Source of the DNA: Panopea generosa
Lineage: Eukaryota; Mollusca; Bivalvia; Adapedonta; Hiatellidae
Direction: 5' to 3'
Length of the DNA stretch: 64,000 bases
NCBI GenBank assembly: GCA_029582155.1
Contig: CM055909.1
Location: forward strand, 47,928,412-47,992,411
Shown here: positions 49,301 to 61,300 of the stretch, piece by piece
How the letters are laid out: each line of letters opens with the position of its first letter
Numbering within the stretch: the first letter of the stretch is position 1
The notes under the pieces: model-generated
Seen by the model: only the letters and a program-made list of their open reading frames with translations
Told to the model about the DNA's origin: nothing
Databases searched by the model: none
Made by a program: the position numbers and the translations under genes

Positions 49301-52300
49301 CCACTTTTCACCCCTGAAGTAGAGTACCACCACTTTCACTAATTTTACTTTCCATACAATCTCCTTAATAAAATGTATTCAGTAAGTAAAAGAAACATAA
49401 TTTTCTTTTTATTGATACAAACACAATAAACTTATATTAAATTGTGGTCATTTGCCAGTTTTTTTTACATTTTCATCCATTTGATAACCAAAAATAAGCT
49501 TACTATCAAAATATATGCTCTAAACACCCTATACTTTTTTCAGCCAATCAGAGAGCTCGTTTCAACTGTAGTAGCTGACTATGTGAATCGAAAATAGAAT
49601 ACTTGTGCTATTTAAGCCGGTACCAGTGCGCGTTAGGTTGTTTCTTATATACGCATCCCCTCATAAATAGTCTGCTATTATATTTCCTTGCTTCTCATGG
49701 ATTATTTTCGCATGTTTTAGCCAGGACATCAGGTGTGTAGGTTTGTAGGTAACAAAATTAAGTTAGCCACAAACAGATCCATTTGCAAGCTCTGAAATGA
49801 GGGAATATATACCAGTAACATGTATCTTAATGAAAACATAATGGAAAATGAAATAACACGTAAGATCGATTTACTTTTCATCCCCCACCCCACAACACAC
49901 CCATAAGTTCATGTTGGTTCTCTAAGTGTTGGTTTCTTGGTAACGCCATTTGTCAGCGGTAGATGTGAATTTTTAATTAGCAAAGACATAATGTCATCAT
50001 GAATATAGACATCCATATTTAAAGCATTAATCTGTATTTTTAATTAACATTTTCCTTGCTGTCTTGTTTCGATACACAAACTATGATAGCAAGAAGGACA
50101 CATTTCAAATTTTGAAATTTTCAAATGAATTAAAATGATTGCCTAACTTGTCTTATTTATATATATAATTATGTATGTTTATTTAGGTAAGAGTTGCGGA
50201 GCGCAAAGGTGACTCCATACCGGAAGGGTGGGCAGTGGACAATGAAGGAAAAGCAATCACAGATCCAAAAGAAATTGAGGCGTTATATCCACTAGGAGGC
50301 GCTGAAAATACATGTAAATACAATTTATTTGAAATGTTGAGGAATAATGATATTTGTAACTAAATATTCGTACGGTCACCTTGATTGTGGATAATTTGCA
50401 GAGAATTTCAGTCACTTTGTATGCGGAATTACCTGTAGACTATTACAGTCACTTTCAACTTTGACGATTTGTGATAGAATTACAATCATTTTGTTTATTG
50501 AATACATCATGTTGAATGAAAATAAATACTAGTATTCATTTTGATTTGATTATGCATTAATTTGAACGATGTGTAAATAATTGTAGTCACTTTGAGATTA
50601 GACTATTTGTAAATAACAAGTTTGTCCGTACTTTGTCACGGTGCTGGTCTAATTTCTGCTTCCTTGAAATCATTGAATTCATTCAGTTTTGCTGGAATAT
50701 AGTAGTGCTTGAGCCGGTGATAGGGGGCGTGGGGAGTGTTGCACATTTGAATACTTCTCAACTGAACCGCGTAAAAGACAGCCTCTTCTGTTTTCATGAC
50801 TTAATTGCGTTCTGCGTTTCCATATTTCCGTAAGATACTACAAATGACGATTGCTATAGTTTTTCATGCGCACCAACTCGGCGCACAAAGGGAGGTAATT
50901 TTGTCGATACCTGCCAGAGTCTTTACAAACCGCTATACTACAATTGACCTTATTTCTGATGTCACAATCATTGACGGATAGCCCTGAATTTGGTCCATTA
51001 TATTGTGTTCAATATATCAAATATGCATAATGGTATAAAATAATTGTTTATAGCAATTTAACCTGAATATGAACTTTAATAGAATTTAAATATTTATACA
51101 AATATACTCATTTATTGTAAAAACGTTTAATTTGCAACTGCAGTTTATTTAACATTGGCATACTTTAAGAGCTATTTTTTTTCCTGAAATTACGCGGTAA
51201 AGTGTATTCTGTATTTTCATTGTCTTTAGAATAGGTATCAGAGAATATTTTGCGAGGTTTTAAGCAAAATTTATCCATACATTCTATCAAAATATTAAAA
51301 ACAACGCTATATTTTTAATACAAAATTGAAAAACAATTGACACTCTGACAAAATGACTCTAAACAGTTAAAGTCAAGCTTATTACTATTTCCACGAACAT
51401 TAATACTATATATTATATATGTAATAGTTTTAATTAAATACTAGCTGTAAACAATGTTTTTTTTCGCATTGCTTGTTAAATCTACATTATTTCGCCAACT
51501 TTCAAGGACGGGTATGTTAATGAGGAGGTAATACCAATACATCTGTACGGTATCATAAGTTTTATTTAGTTCTGATATTGCATGAACATATATTAGTCCT
51601 TTACTTCATATGGACAACTTTGAACACCTCTAATGTAGAAGGCTTTTACAAACAGGGTAGAACCAGTTCTGATTGTTCAGCAATCAGAACTGGTTCTGCA
51701 CTGTTTTCTGCTCTATAGGTATAACTAGGTAAAATGTATCTATTCATGGAATATGACTATGTGAGGCTTTTGAGTTTGGAAGAGTCCAGTATAGCCGTAT
51801 ACCACTTTAAGGTCTTACATGATGTATGGTAGCCGTATACTACTTTAAGGTCTTACATGATGTGTGGTAGCCGTATACTACTTTAAGGTCTTACATAATG
51901 TATTGTAGCCTTATACTACTGTAAGGTCTTACATGATGTGTGGTAGCCGTATACTACTTTAAGGTCTTACATGATGTGTGGTAGCCGTATACTACTTTAA
52001 GGTCTTACATGATGTGTGGTAGCCGTATACTACTTTAAGGTCTAACATGATGTGTGGTAGCCGTATACTACTTTAAGGTCTTACATGATGTGTGGTAGCC
52101 GTATACTACTTTAAGGTCTAACATGATGTGTGGTAGCCGTATACTACTTTAAGGTCTTACATGATGTGTGGTAGCCATATACTACTTTAAAGTCGTACAT
52201 GATGTGTGGTAGCTGTATACTTCTTAAAGGTCTGACATAAAGTGTGGTAGCCGTATACTACTTTAAGGTCTTACATGATGTGTGGTAGCCGTATACTACT

Positions 52301-55300
52301 TTAAGGTCGTACATGATGTATGGTAGCCGTATACTACTTTAAGGTCCTTAATAATGTGTGATAGCCGTATACTACTTAAAGGTCTTACATGATGTGTGGT
52401 AGCCGTATACTACTTTAAGGTCTTACATGATGTGTGGTAGCCGTATTCTACTTTAAGGTCTTACATGATGTGTGGTAGCCGTGTACTACTTTAAGGTCGT
52501 ACATAATGTGTGGTAGCCGTGTACTATTTTAAGGTCGTACATAATGTGTGGTAGCCGTATACTACTTTAAGGTCGTACATAATGTGTGGTAGCCGTATAC
52601 TACTTTAAGGTCTAACATAATGTGTGGTAGCCGTTTACTACTTTAAAGTCGTACATGATGTGTGGTAGCTGTATACTTCTTTAAGGTCTGACATAAAGTG
52701 TGGTAGCCGTATACTACTTAAAGGTCTTACATGATGTGTGGTAGCCGTATACTACTTTAAGGTCTTACATGATGTGTGGTAGCCGTATTCTACTTTAAGG
52801 TCTTACATGATGTGTGGTAGCCGTATACTACTTTAAGGTCTAACATAATGTGTGGTAGCCGTATACTACTTTAAGGTCTTACATGATGTGTGGTAGCCGT
52901 ATACTACTTTAAGGTCGTACATAATGTGTGGTAACCGTATACTACTTTAAGGTCTAACATAATGTGTGGTACCCATATACTACTTTAAAGGCATACATGA
53001 TGTGTGGTAGCCTATACTACTTTAGATCTTGCATGATGTGTGGTAGCCGTTTACTCCTTTAAGGTCTTACATAATGTCTGGTAGCCGTATACTACTTTAA
53101 GGTCTTACATAATGTGTGGTAGCCGTATACTACTTTAAGGTCTTACATAGTGTGTGGTAGCCGTAAACTACTTTAAGGTCGTACATGATGTGTGGTAGCC
53201 GTATACTCTTTTTAGGTCTTACATAATGTGTGGTAGCCGTATACTACTTTAAGGTCTTACATGATGTGTGGTAGCCGTATACTACTTTAAGGTCGTACAT
53301 AATGTGTGGTAACCGTATACTACTTTAAGGTCTAACATAATGTGTGGTAGCCATATACTACTTTAAAGGCATACATGATGTGTGGTAGCCTATACTACTT
53401 TAGATCTTGCATGATGTGTGGTAGCCGTTTACTCCTTTAAGGTCTTACATAATGTCTGGTAGCCGTATACTACTTTAAGGTCTTACATAATGTGTGGTAG
53501 CCGTATACTACTTTAAGGTCTTACATAGTGTGTGGTAGCCGTAAACTACTTTAAGGTCGTACATGATGTGTGGTAGCCGTATACTCTTTTTAGGTCTTAC
53601 ATAATGTGTGGTAGCCGTATACTACTTTAAGGTCTTACATGATGTGTGGTAGCCGTATACTAATTTAAGGTCTAACATAATGTGTGGTAGCCGTATACTA
53701 CTTTAAAGTCGTACATGATGTATGGTAGCCGTATACTACTTTAAGATCTAACATAATGTGTGGTAGCCGTATACTACTTTAAGGTCTTACATGATGTGTG
53801 GTAGCCGTATACTACTTAAAGGTCTTACATGATGTGTGGTAGCCGTATACTACTTGAAGGTCTTACATGATGTGTGGTAGCCGTATACTACTTTAAGGTA
53901 CTGCATGATGTGTGGTAGCCGTATACTCCTTTTAGGTCTTACATGATTAGTGGTAGCCGTATATTATTTTAAGGCTGTACATAATGTGTGGTAGCAGTAT
54001 ACTACCTAAGGTCTTACATGATGTATGGTAGCCGTATACACTTTAAGGTCGTACATAATGTGTGGTAGCCGTATACTACTTGAAGGTCTTACATGATGTG
54101 TGGTAGCCGTATACTACTTTAAGGCCGTACATGATGTGTGGTAGCCGTATACTCCTTTTAGGTCTTACATGATGTGTGGTAGCCGTATATTACTTTAAGG
54201 CCGTACGTGATATGTGGTAGCCGTATACTACTTTAAGGCCGTACGTGATGTGTGGTAGCAGTATACTACCTAAGGTCTTACATGATGTGTGGTAGCCGTA
54301 TACTACTTTAAGGTCGTACATAATGTGTGGTAGCCGTATACTACTTTAAGGTCTTACATGATGTGTGGTAGCCGTATACTCCTTTTAGGTCTTACATAAT
54401 GTGTGGTAGCCGTATACTCCTTTTAGGTCTTACATAATGTGTGGTAGCCGTATACTACTTTAAGGTCTTACATGATGTGTGGTAGCCGTATACTCCTTTT
54501 AGGTCTTACATGATGTGTGGTAGCCGTATACTACTTTAAGGTCTTACATGATGTGTGGTAGCCGTATACTCCTTTTAGGTCTTACATAATGTGTGGTAGC
54601 CGTATACTCCTTTTAGGTCTTACATGATGTGTGGTAGCCGTATACTCCTTTTAGGTCTTACATAATGTGTGGTAGCCGTATACTCCTTTTTAGGTCTTAC
54701 ATGATGTGTGGTAGCCGTATACTACTTTAAGGTCGTACATGATGTGTGGTAGCCGTATACTCCTTTTACGTCTTACATATTGTTTGGTAGCCGTATATTA
54801 TTTTTGGCTTCTTGAAATCACTGAGCCCCATCAATTTTGTTGAAAATAAATTCGCGCTAAGTCTTGTGCTAGGGGTCATAAAGGGAAGTGTACATGTACG
54901 AGTATATAACATTATCTGTCATGTATAGACTCAATAAAACCGAGTCTGCTATTTCCATTTCTTTGACCTTTTTTAACTTCAAATGGATTTTTTTAGTTGA
55001 TAATGTTTAGAATTAATCACTTTGTATGTGGATTGTTAGTAAAACATTAAAATCAGATAGAATGTGGACGATTAGAAAAGGATTACATTGACTTTAAATG
55101 TAAAGGACTACATTGACTTTAAATGTGGACGATCTGTGCGGAAGTTACTTTGAATGTGTGCGAATTCACCCCGTCCAACGTGTACATTACATAAGCGGCT
55201 ACTACACCGCATTTTCGGTGATAACTACACACGATAAATCGGTACTTCTGATTATTTGTGTGCATGCGGTTGAGCACTGAGGCGTTTCAATTATGGGGAT

Positions 55301-58300
55301 GGGGGCGCAACCTAAGAAGAGGGTGTATGAGGATTTATGAGAAAGTATAAGAAGGCTCACCTAACTTGAACATTAAACGGGTCACTGTTTTGGTCACCTG
55401 TGGTACAGGGTATTGTACCGAAAACAAGCGAAAGGTAAGAAATATGGACGGTTTTGTATCGGAGCAAGTATATAGAATATAAGTAAGCAAACTCCAGAAT
55501 AAAAATAGTAAATTTAGAGAAACATACTAATTGGAATGTATAGAAAAAAACTTTAGGATGAAGAACAAATGTTTTAGCATACACATCTGAAAGCATAACA
55601 GAGTACTAAATAAAATAGTGTTTGGGAAAAAAAAACAGTTATCAAATATGATATCCAAATTAAATATGGACTCAAACCAGTTTATTTAAACACGATATAA
55701 GAAAAATTATGTTATCAGACATAAGAAAGATAGAGAGGAAACAGTAAAATGCGCACAATCATCCATGACCGATTGTAGCAATTTTAAGACAACCACATCT
55801 CACTTGATGGGTTGATCTCAAATCAATGTGGATTTCAAAATTATACTATTCGCAGTATTAGCAAATCGCCGAAACGTATGCGTACACCATTAGACCACTT
55901 TGGAACCTAATAATAGTGTAAGAGTTAACACCTTTTAAAGCTGTTAAGTCTTGAAAGGGGCGTCATTCTAGTTGACCGGAACTAGAATTAATGCATACGT
56001 TTGGTATACGTTTTATGTTATGCAAATCGTTGTAACCGACTAAAAGTTTTTGTTAGTGAATATAAAATACCTCGAAGTGTGTGATTGTATCCCTTTGACT
56101 GTCAATCCGGATGTGGTATGTTTAAACCGCAGTCAATGCTAAAAAAAAATAAAAAAAATAATAATACGTTTATTTTATTATTTTTTATCTTTTTTTATTA
56201 AAGCTGTAAACAGTATTCAACTAGAACACTTTTTGTATTTGTATTAAAAGCGATATTATTGTGCTGAGGTATCGGATATGTTGAAATAGTTATTCTATTA
56301 TATTGTCCTGTTTGATTTTACAGGAGGCAAAAGCACAACTTTGCTAGGAGTGTCCGGGGGCATGCTGCCAAGAGAAGATATTAAACTCGTGGCAAGCATT
56401 TCCTGCATTTTTTCTGACATTTCAGACATTTTAAGCCGTTCAAATCTATAACACAAACTACATTTTAAACAATTGCCCATTTTTACACTTTTATCTTGAA
56501 TATAGTGGCATTGGTGGCTTTTTAGACCCGACATAACAGTAAATATCAACTCTTAGTAATACACTGTAAAACAAGTATTTGCTGGGAATTATGATACATG
56601 CATACTACATATATTATATGTGACGGATGTGTCATATTTTTGCAAGAGTTAATCATAGTTTAGTTTTGGGAATAACTTTATCATTTTTACAAAAACACTA
56701 ATATACATGCGAAACTCCACAAATTCTACAGGAGGCAAGTGCCTTCGTTTGCCCAAGTCTAGCTTATATATAATTATAATCTTCGACTCTTAACAGCTAA
56801 ATGAAAGATTATTAGAACACTGTTTTGTTTGAATATTAAGTGTCTGTTTATGCCACCGAGAGCTAATAGACGAATAGTACAATGTAAATATTGTTCATGT
56901 ATTACATGAAGAAAAGGTAATGGTCTACGGGTCTGAAACAGCTGCGATAATTCATACAAAATAGCGAGATGAACGATAATGTTCTAAAACGGAAAAAAAT
57001 ACGTAGTTTATCTGTGAAGTGTAAACAACGATACAACTTCAAAACAATCCTGAATTAGTTGGATAATAGTTTTGTTTCATGTTATTAGAATACCGCTAAA
57101 TGACACAATACATCGACTTATGTAGTGTACAATATACCAAGCACCTACTTATGCTACGTTCTAAGCAAAATTTGGCGTTTAGCAGCCTTATAACATCAAC
57201 TTGTCATTTTACTGATATAATTTGGTATATTTATACATAAAACAAATGTAAAACACATAAAGTAGTCCCATAAATGCTTCCGAAGTAATAAATTGATCCG
57301 TTTTCGACCTGAAAATGGTTCAATCCGTCACTTTTCTCGAATGTTTGAGAAAACGGTTATGTTCCCATCCTAAAAACACAAGTCCGCTTGAAACTTAAAT
57401 AGAATGCCGTTCGTATCGGCTATATCTTTAATTTAAAAACGAGATAATACTATGAAAATAAAGGGGTTTTCTTACCTCACTGTTCGATCGCGTGTACAAA
57501 AATAACAGGAAGTACCGGCTAATCACCGTACATGCGGCGTAGTAGCCGTTTATGTAACGTATACCTTGGACGGGATGGATTTGAACACAGCCAACACTTA
57601 ATGTTTTGCTGTGGACCATTGTATAACCAATAATAAAAAAATATATCACAATAAATAAGCTAAAGATATCAATGCATAAATAAAATATTATTAGTAGCCA
57701 TATTTCAATAGTATAGATTAAGTTTAAAATCATTTTTAGCTCAATTGCGAAGAAAGCTTAAAGCTTATATGAACAGCTCTCGAGTCCGCTTCCTAGGTAC
57801 AACCAGTACTGAGTGTTATTCTTATGAGAGGCATCGGGTCTAACCATGGATCGAACCCGTAACCTTGACGTGAGCGGGCAACACTTTCCGTAACACTACC
57901 TCCCCGCTTTTCATTATTGTGCTATATAAATATACATATGAATGGTTTACTATTTACCAATTCAGCCGGTTATAAAGGATATGGTCTGGGGATGATGGTT
58001 GAAATATTCTGCGGCATACTCAGCGGCGCCAAGTACGGACAACACATCCGGCACTGGAGGGACACTCATAAACAGGCAGAACTGGTACGTATGTGGGCGG
58101 ATTAATTTGATTTGAAAGTATTTGTTTGTATGTTTGTTTGACTATTTAGCGGTTACGTAAAGCATGAATTGATGTGTGGACATGAATAAAATTCAATATT
58201 GTCTTAGTGCCTCTAAAAGTAAATAGAAGAAAAGTTAAAACAAAGCAGGTCCAAATGTATCTAATATTCAAACATATATCAAAATAAATATGTTTGTGTT

Positions 58301-61300
58301 GTTTTATATATTAATTTTAACACTGTATAAATCATTAACGTATTTATTGGAAGTTGTATATTACTTTTGTTCTGTTTTCTGTTTTTCGTCTCATGTAGCA
58401 TGCGTCTCCGTGGTCTCATATTGTAGCAGACATATGTAGGACCGTTCGATGATACCATACTCAATATATCTTATCACTAATTGGTCAATTGTTTTTGTTG
58501 TTGTTATTGTTTGTTTCCGTCCACTGTAGGACAACCTTTGCATTTAGAGTGGTAGAGTATATCCTTCACCTTTAAGCCTTAACCAGAAGATGGAATACAA
58601 TATGACCCGACTATTTTATCTTTTTCGCCAAACATGCGTGTATAATTCCACTCACCCTTGCATAAGTGATAGCAATTTTCAACCAACTTTTAATTTTATT
58701 GACGGCCGCGGCGTGGTCTAGTGGTAGAGCGTCCAACTCGCATGCGGGAGGTCGTGGGTTTAATCCCCGGCTGGGTCATACCAAAGACTTTAAAAATGGT
58801 ACTAGAAGCTTCCTCGCTTGACGCTCAACATTTAGAGGATAGTTCTAGGACTGGTCGGCCCGGTGTCAGTATAATGTGACTGGGTGGGGTATCATACCAT
58901 GTGTCTGCAGCATGATACTCCAGTCTGACAGCGCTTAGAATACTGTCTCAAGTAGACACCGTCGCGATATGACTGAGAAATTGTTGAAAACGACGCTAAA
59001 CACCATACAACAACAATGATTTAATTGTTTTGTCTATCTAAACATTCTCATTCTTATAGTGAACCATCGCAGAAGCATTCCGAATAATAAAACAGTATAT
59101 TTTATTTTTTCTAAACACTATGAAATCAAATCATTTGATAACATTTAAAGTTCATTTTGGAAATTCGTCCATTAAAGCATATTTCGTATCCATCTGATCC
59201 AATTCTCTTAAACGAATTGGTTAAACTTTTGGTAAGATTTCAAAATGAGCGAGCCATATCAGTACGATAGTGATTGATGATCGATAGTGATTGATGATCG
59301 ATAGTTATTGATTATCAAGGTGCTGCTAAGCCAGGAATGATAGTGTCTTTCTGTGTTTAGCATCACTTTTTATATAGTCAAATCTGTCTTAAGCAGCCCG
59401 TCAAAGGAAGGAGCAAGAGTGACCTTTTAAGACAGGCTGATGCTTAATATAGCATAACATGTAATGAAAGCATATAAAATGGGAAATAGCAAATGTGACT
59501 GCTTAAGACAAATAGCTGTCAAATAGATGTGACGGCTAACACAGGTTGGACTATATATATAGTTATCTGAGCATGTTCTATCTTTATCTACATAATGCTT
59601 ATTTTATACTTATTTCAGGGCCAATGTTTCGTGGCCATAGATCCTAATGCATTTGAAGATGGATTTACAGACAGAATGAGCGACTTAATGGATTACTGCC
59701 GTAACCTAGACCCGGTAAGAAGGTCAATAACTATCTAAACGAGATCATGGGTCAGATGTATAACAATGAAGGTCACCAATAACTGTCTAAACTAGATCAT
59801 GGGTCAGAAGTATAACAATGAAGGTCACCAATAACTTTCTAAACTAAAGCATGGGTCAGAGGTATAACAATGAAGGTCACCAATAACTTTTCTAAAATAG
59901 ATCATGGGTCAGAGGTATAACAATGAAGGTCACCAATAACTTTTCAAAAATAGATCATGGGTCAGAGGTATAACAATGAAGGTCACCAATAACTTTTTTA
60001 AAATAGAGCATGGGTCAGAGGTATAACAATGAAGGTCACCAATAACTTTTCAAAAACAAATCATGGGTCAGAGGTATAACATTGAAGGTCACCAATAACT
60101 TTTCTAAAATAGATCATGGGTCAGAGGTATAACAACGAAGGTCACCAATAACTTTTCAAAACAAAAATCATGGGTCAGAGGTATAACAACGAAGGTCACC
60201 AATAACTTTTCAAAAAAAAATCATGGGTCAGAGTTATAACAATGAAGGTCACCAATAACTTTTCAAAAATAGATCATGGGTCAGAGGCTAGCAATGAAGG
60301 TCACCAATAATTTTTTTTAAAATAGATCATGGGTCAGAGGTATAACAATGAAAGTCACCAATATCTTTCTAAACGAGACCATGGGCCAGAGGTATAACAA
60401 TGAAGGTCACCAATAACCTTCTAAACGAGATCATGGGCCAGAGGTATAACAATGAAACTAAACCATGGGCCAGAGGTATAACAATGAAGGTCACCAGAAA
60501 CTTTTCTAAACTAAATCATGGGTCAGAGGTTTAACAATAAAGGTCACCAATAACTTTCTAAACTAGATCATTGGTCAGAGGTATAACAATGAAGGACACC
60601 AATAACTTTTTAAAAATAGATCATGGGTCAGAGGTATAACAATGAAGGTCACCAAAAACTTTTTTAAAATAGATCATGGGTCAGAGGTATAACAATGAAG
60701 GTCACCAATAACTTTCTAAACGAGACCATGGGCCAGAGGTATAACAATGAAGGTCACCAATAACTTTCTAAACGAGACCATGGGCCAGAGGTATAACAAT
60801 GAAGGTCACCAATTACTTCCTAAACAAGATCATGGGCCAGAGGTATAACAATGAAAGTCACCAATAACTTTCTAAACGAGATCATGGGCCGGAGGTATTA
60901 CAATGAAGGTCACCAATAACTGTCTCAACGAGATCATGGGTCAGAGGTATAACAATGAAGGTCACCAATAACTTTTCTAAAATAGATCATGGGTCAGAGG
61001 TATAACAATGAAGGTCACAAATAACTTTTCAAAAATAGATCATGGGCCAGAGGTATAACAATGAAGGTCACCAATAACTTTCTAAACGAAATCATGGGTC
61101 AGAGGTATAACAATGAAGCTCACCAATAACTTTCTAAACGAGATCATGGGCCAGAGGTATAACAATGAAGGTCACCAATAACATTTTAAACGAGATCATG
61201 GGTCAGAGGTATAACAATGAAGGTCACCAATAACTTTCTAAAATAGATCATGGGCCAGAGGTATAACAATGAAGGTCACCAATAACTTTCTAAACTAGAT

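Noticed and set aside
51650..51706. microRNA precursor
   Set aside because: The loop is only 5 nt and the stem is close to perfect, atypical for animal pre-miRNAs; kept only as a hairpin finding.
51790..54805. CRISPR-like look of evenly spaced repeats
   Set aside because: Units are contiguous with no unique spacers, in a eukaryotic intron; it is a satellite-like tandem array.
58704..58780. Possible functional tRNA gene with CGC-like anticodon
   Set aside because: The ends do not form an acceptor stem, and the sequence is the head of a longer SINE.
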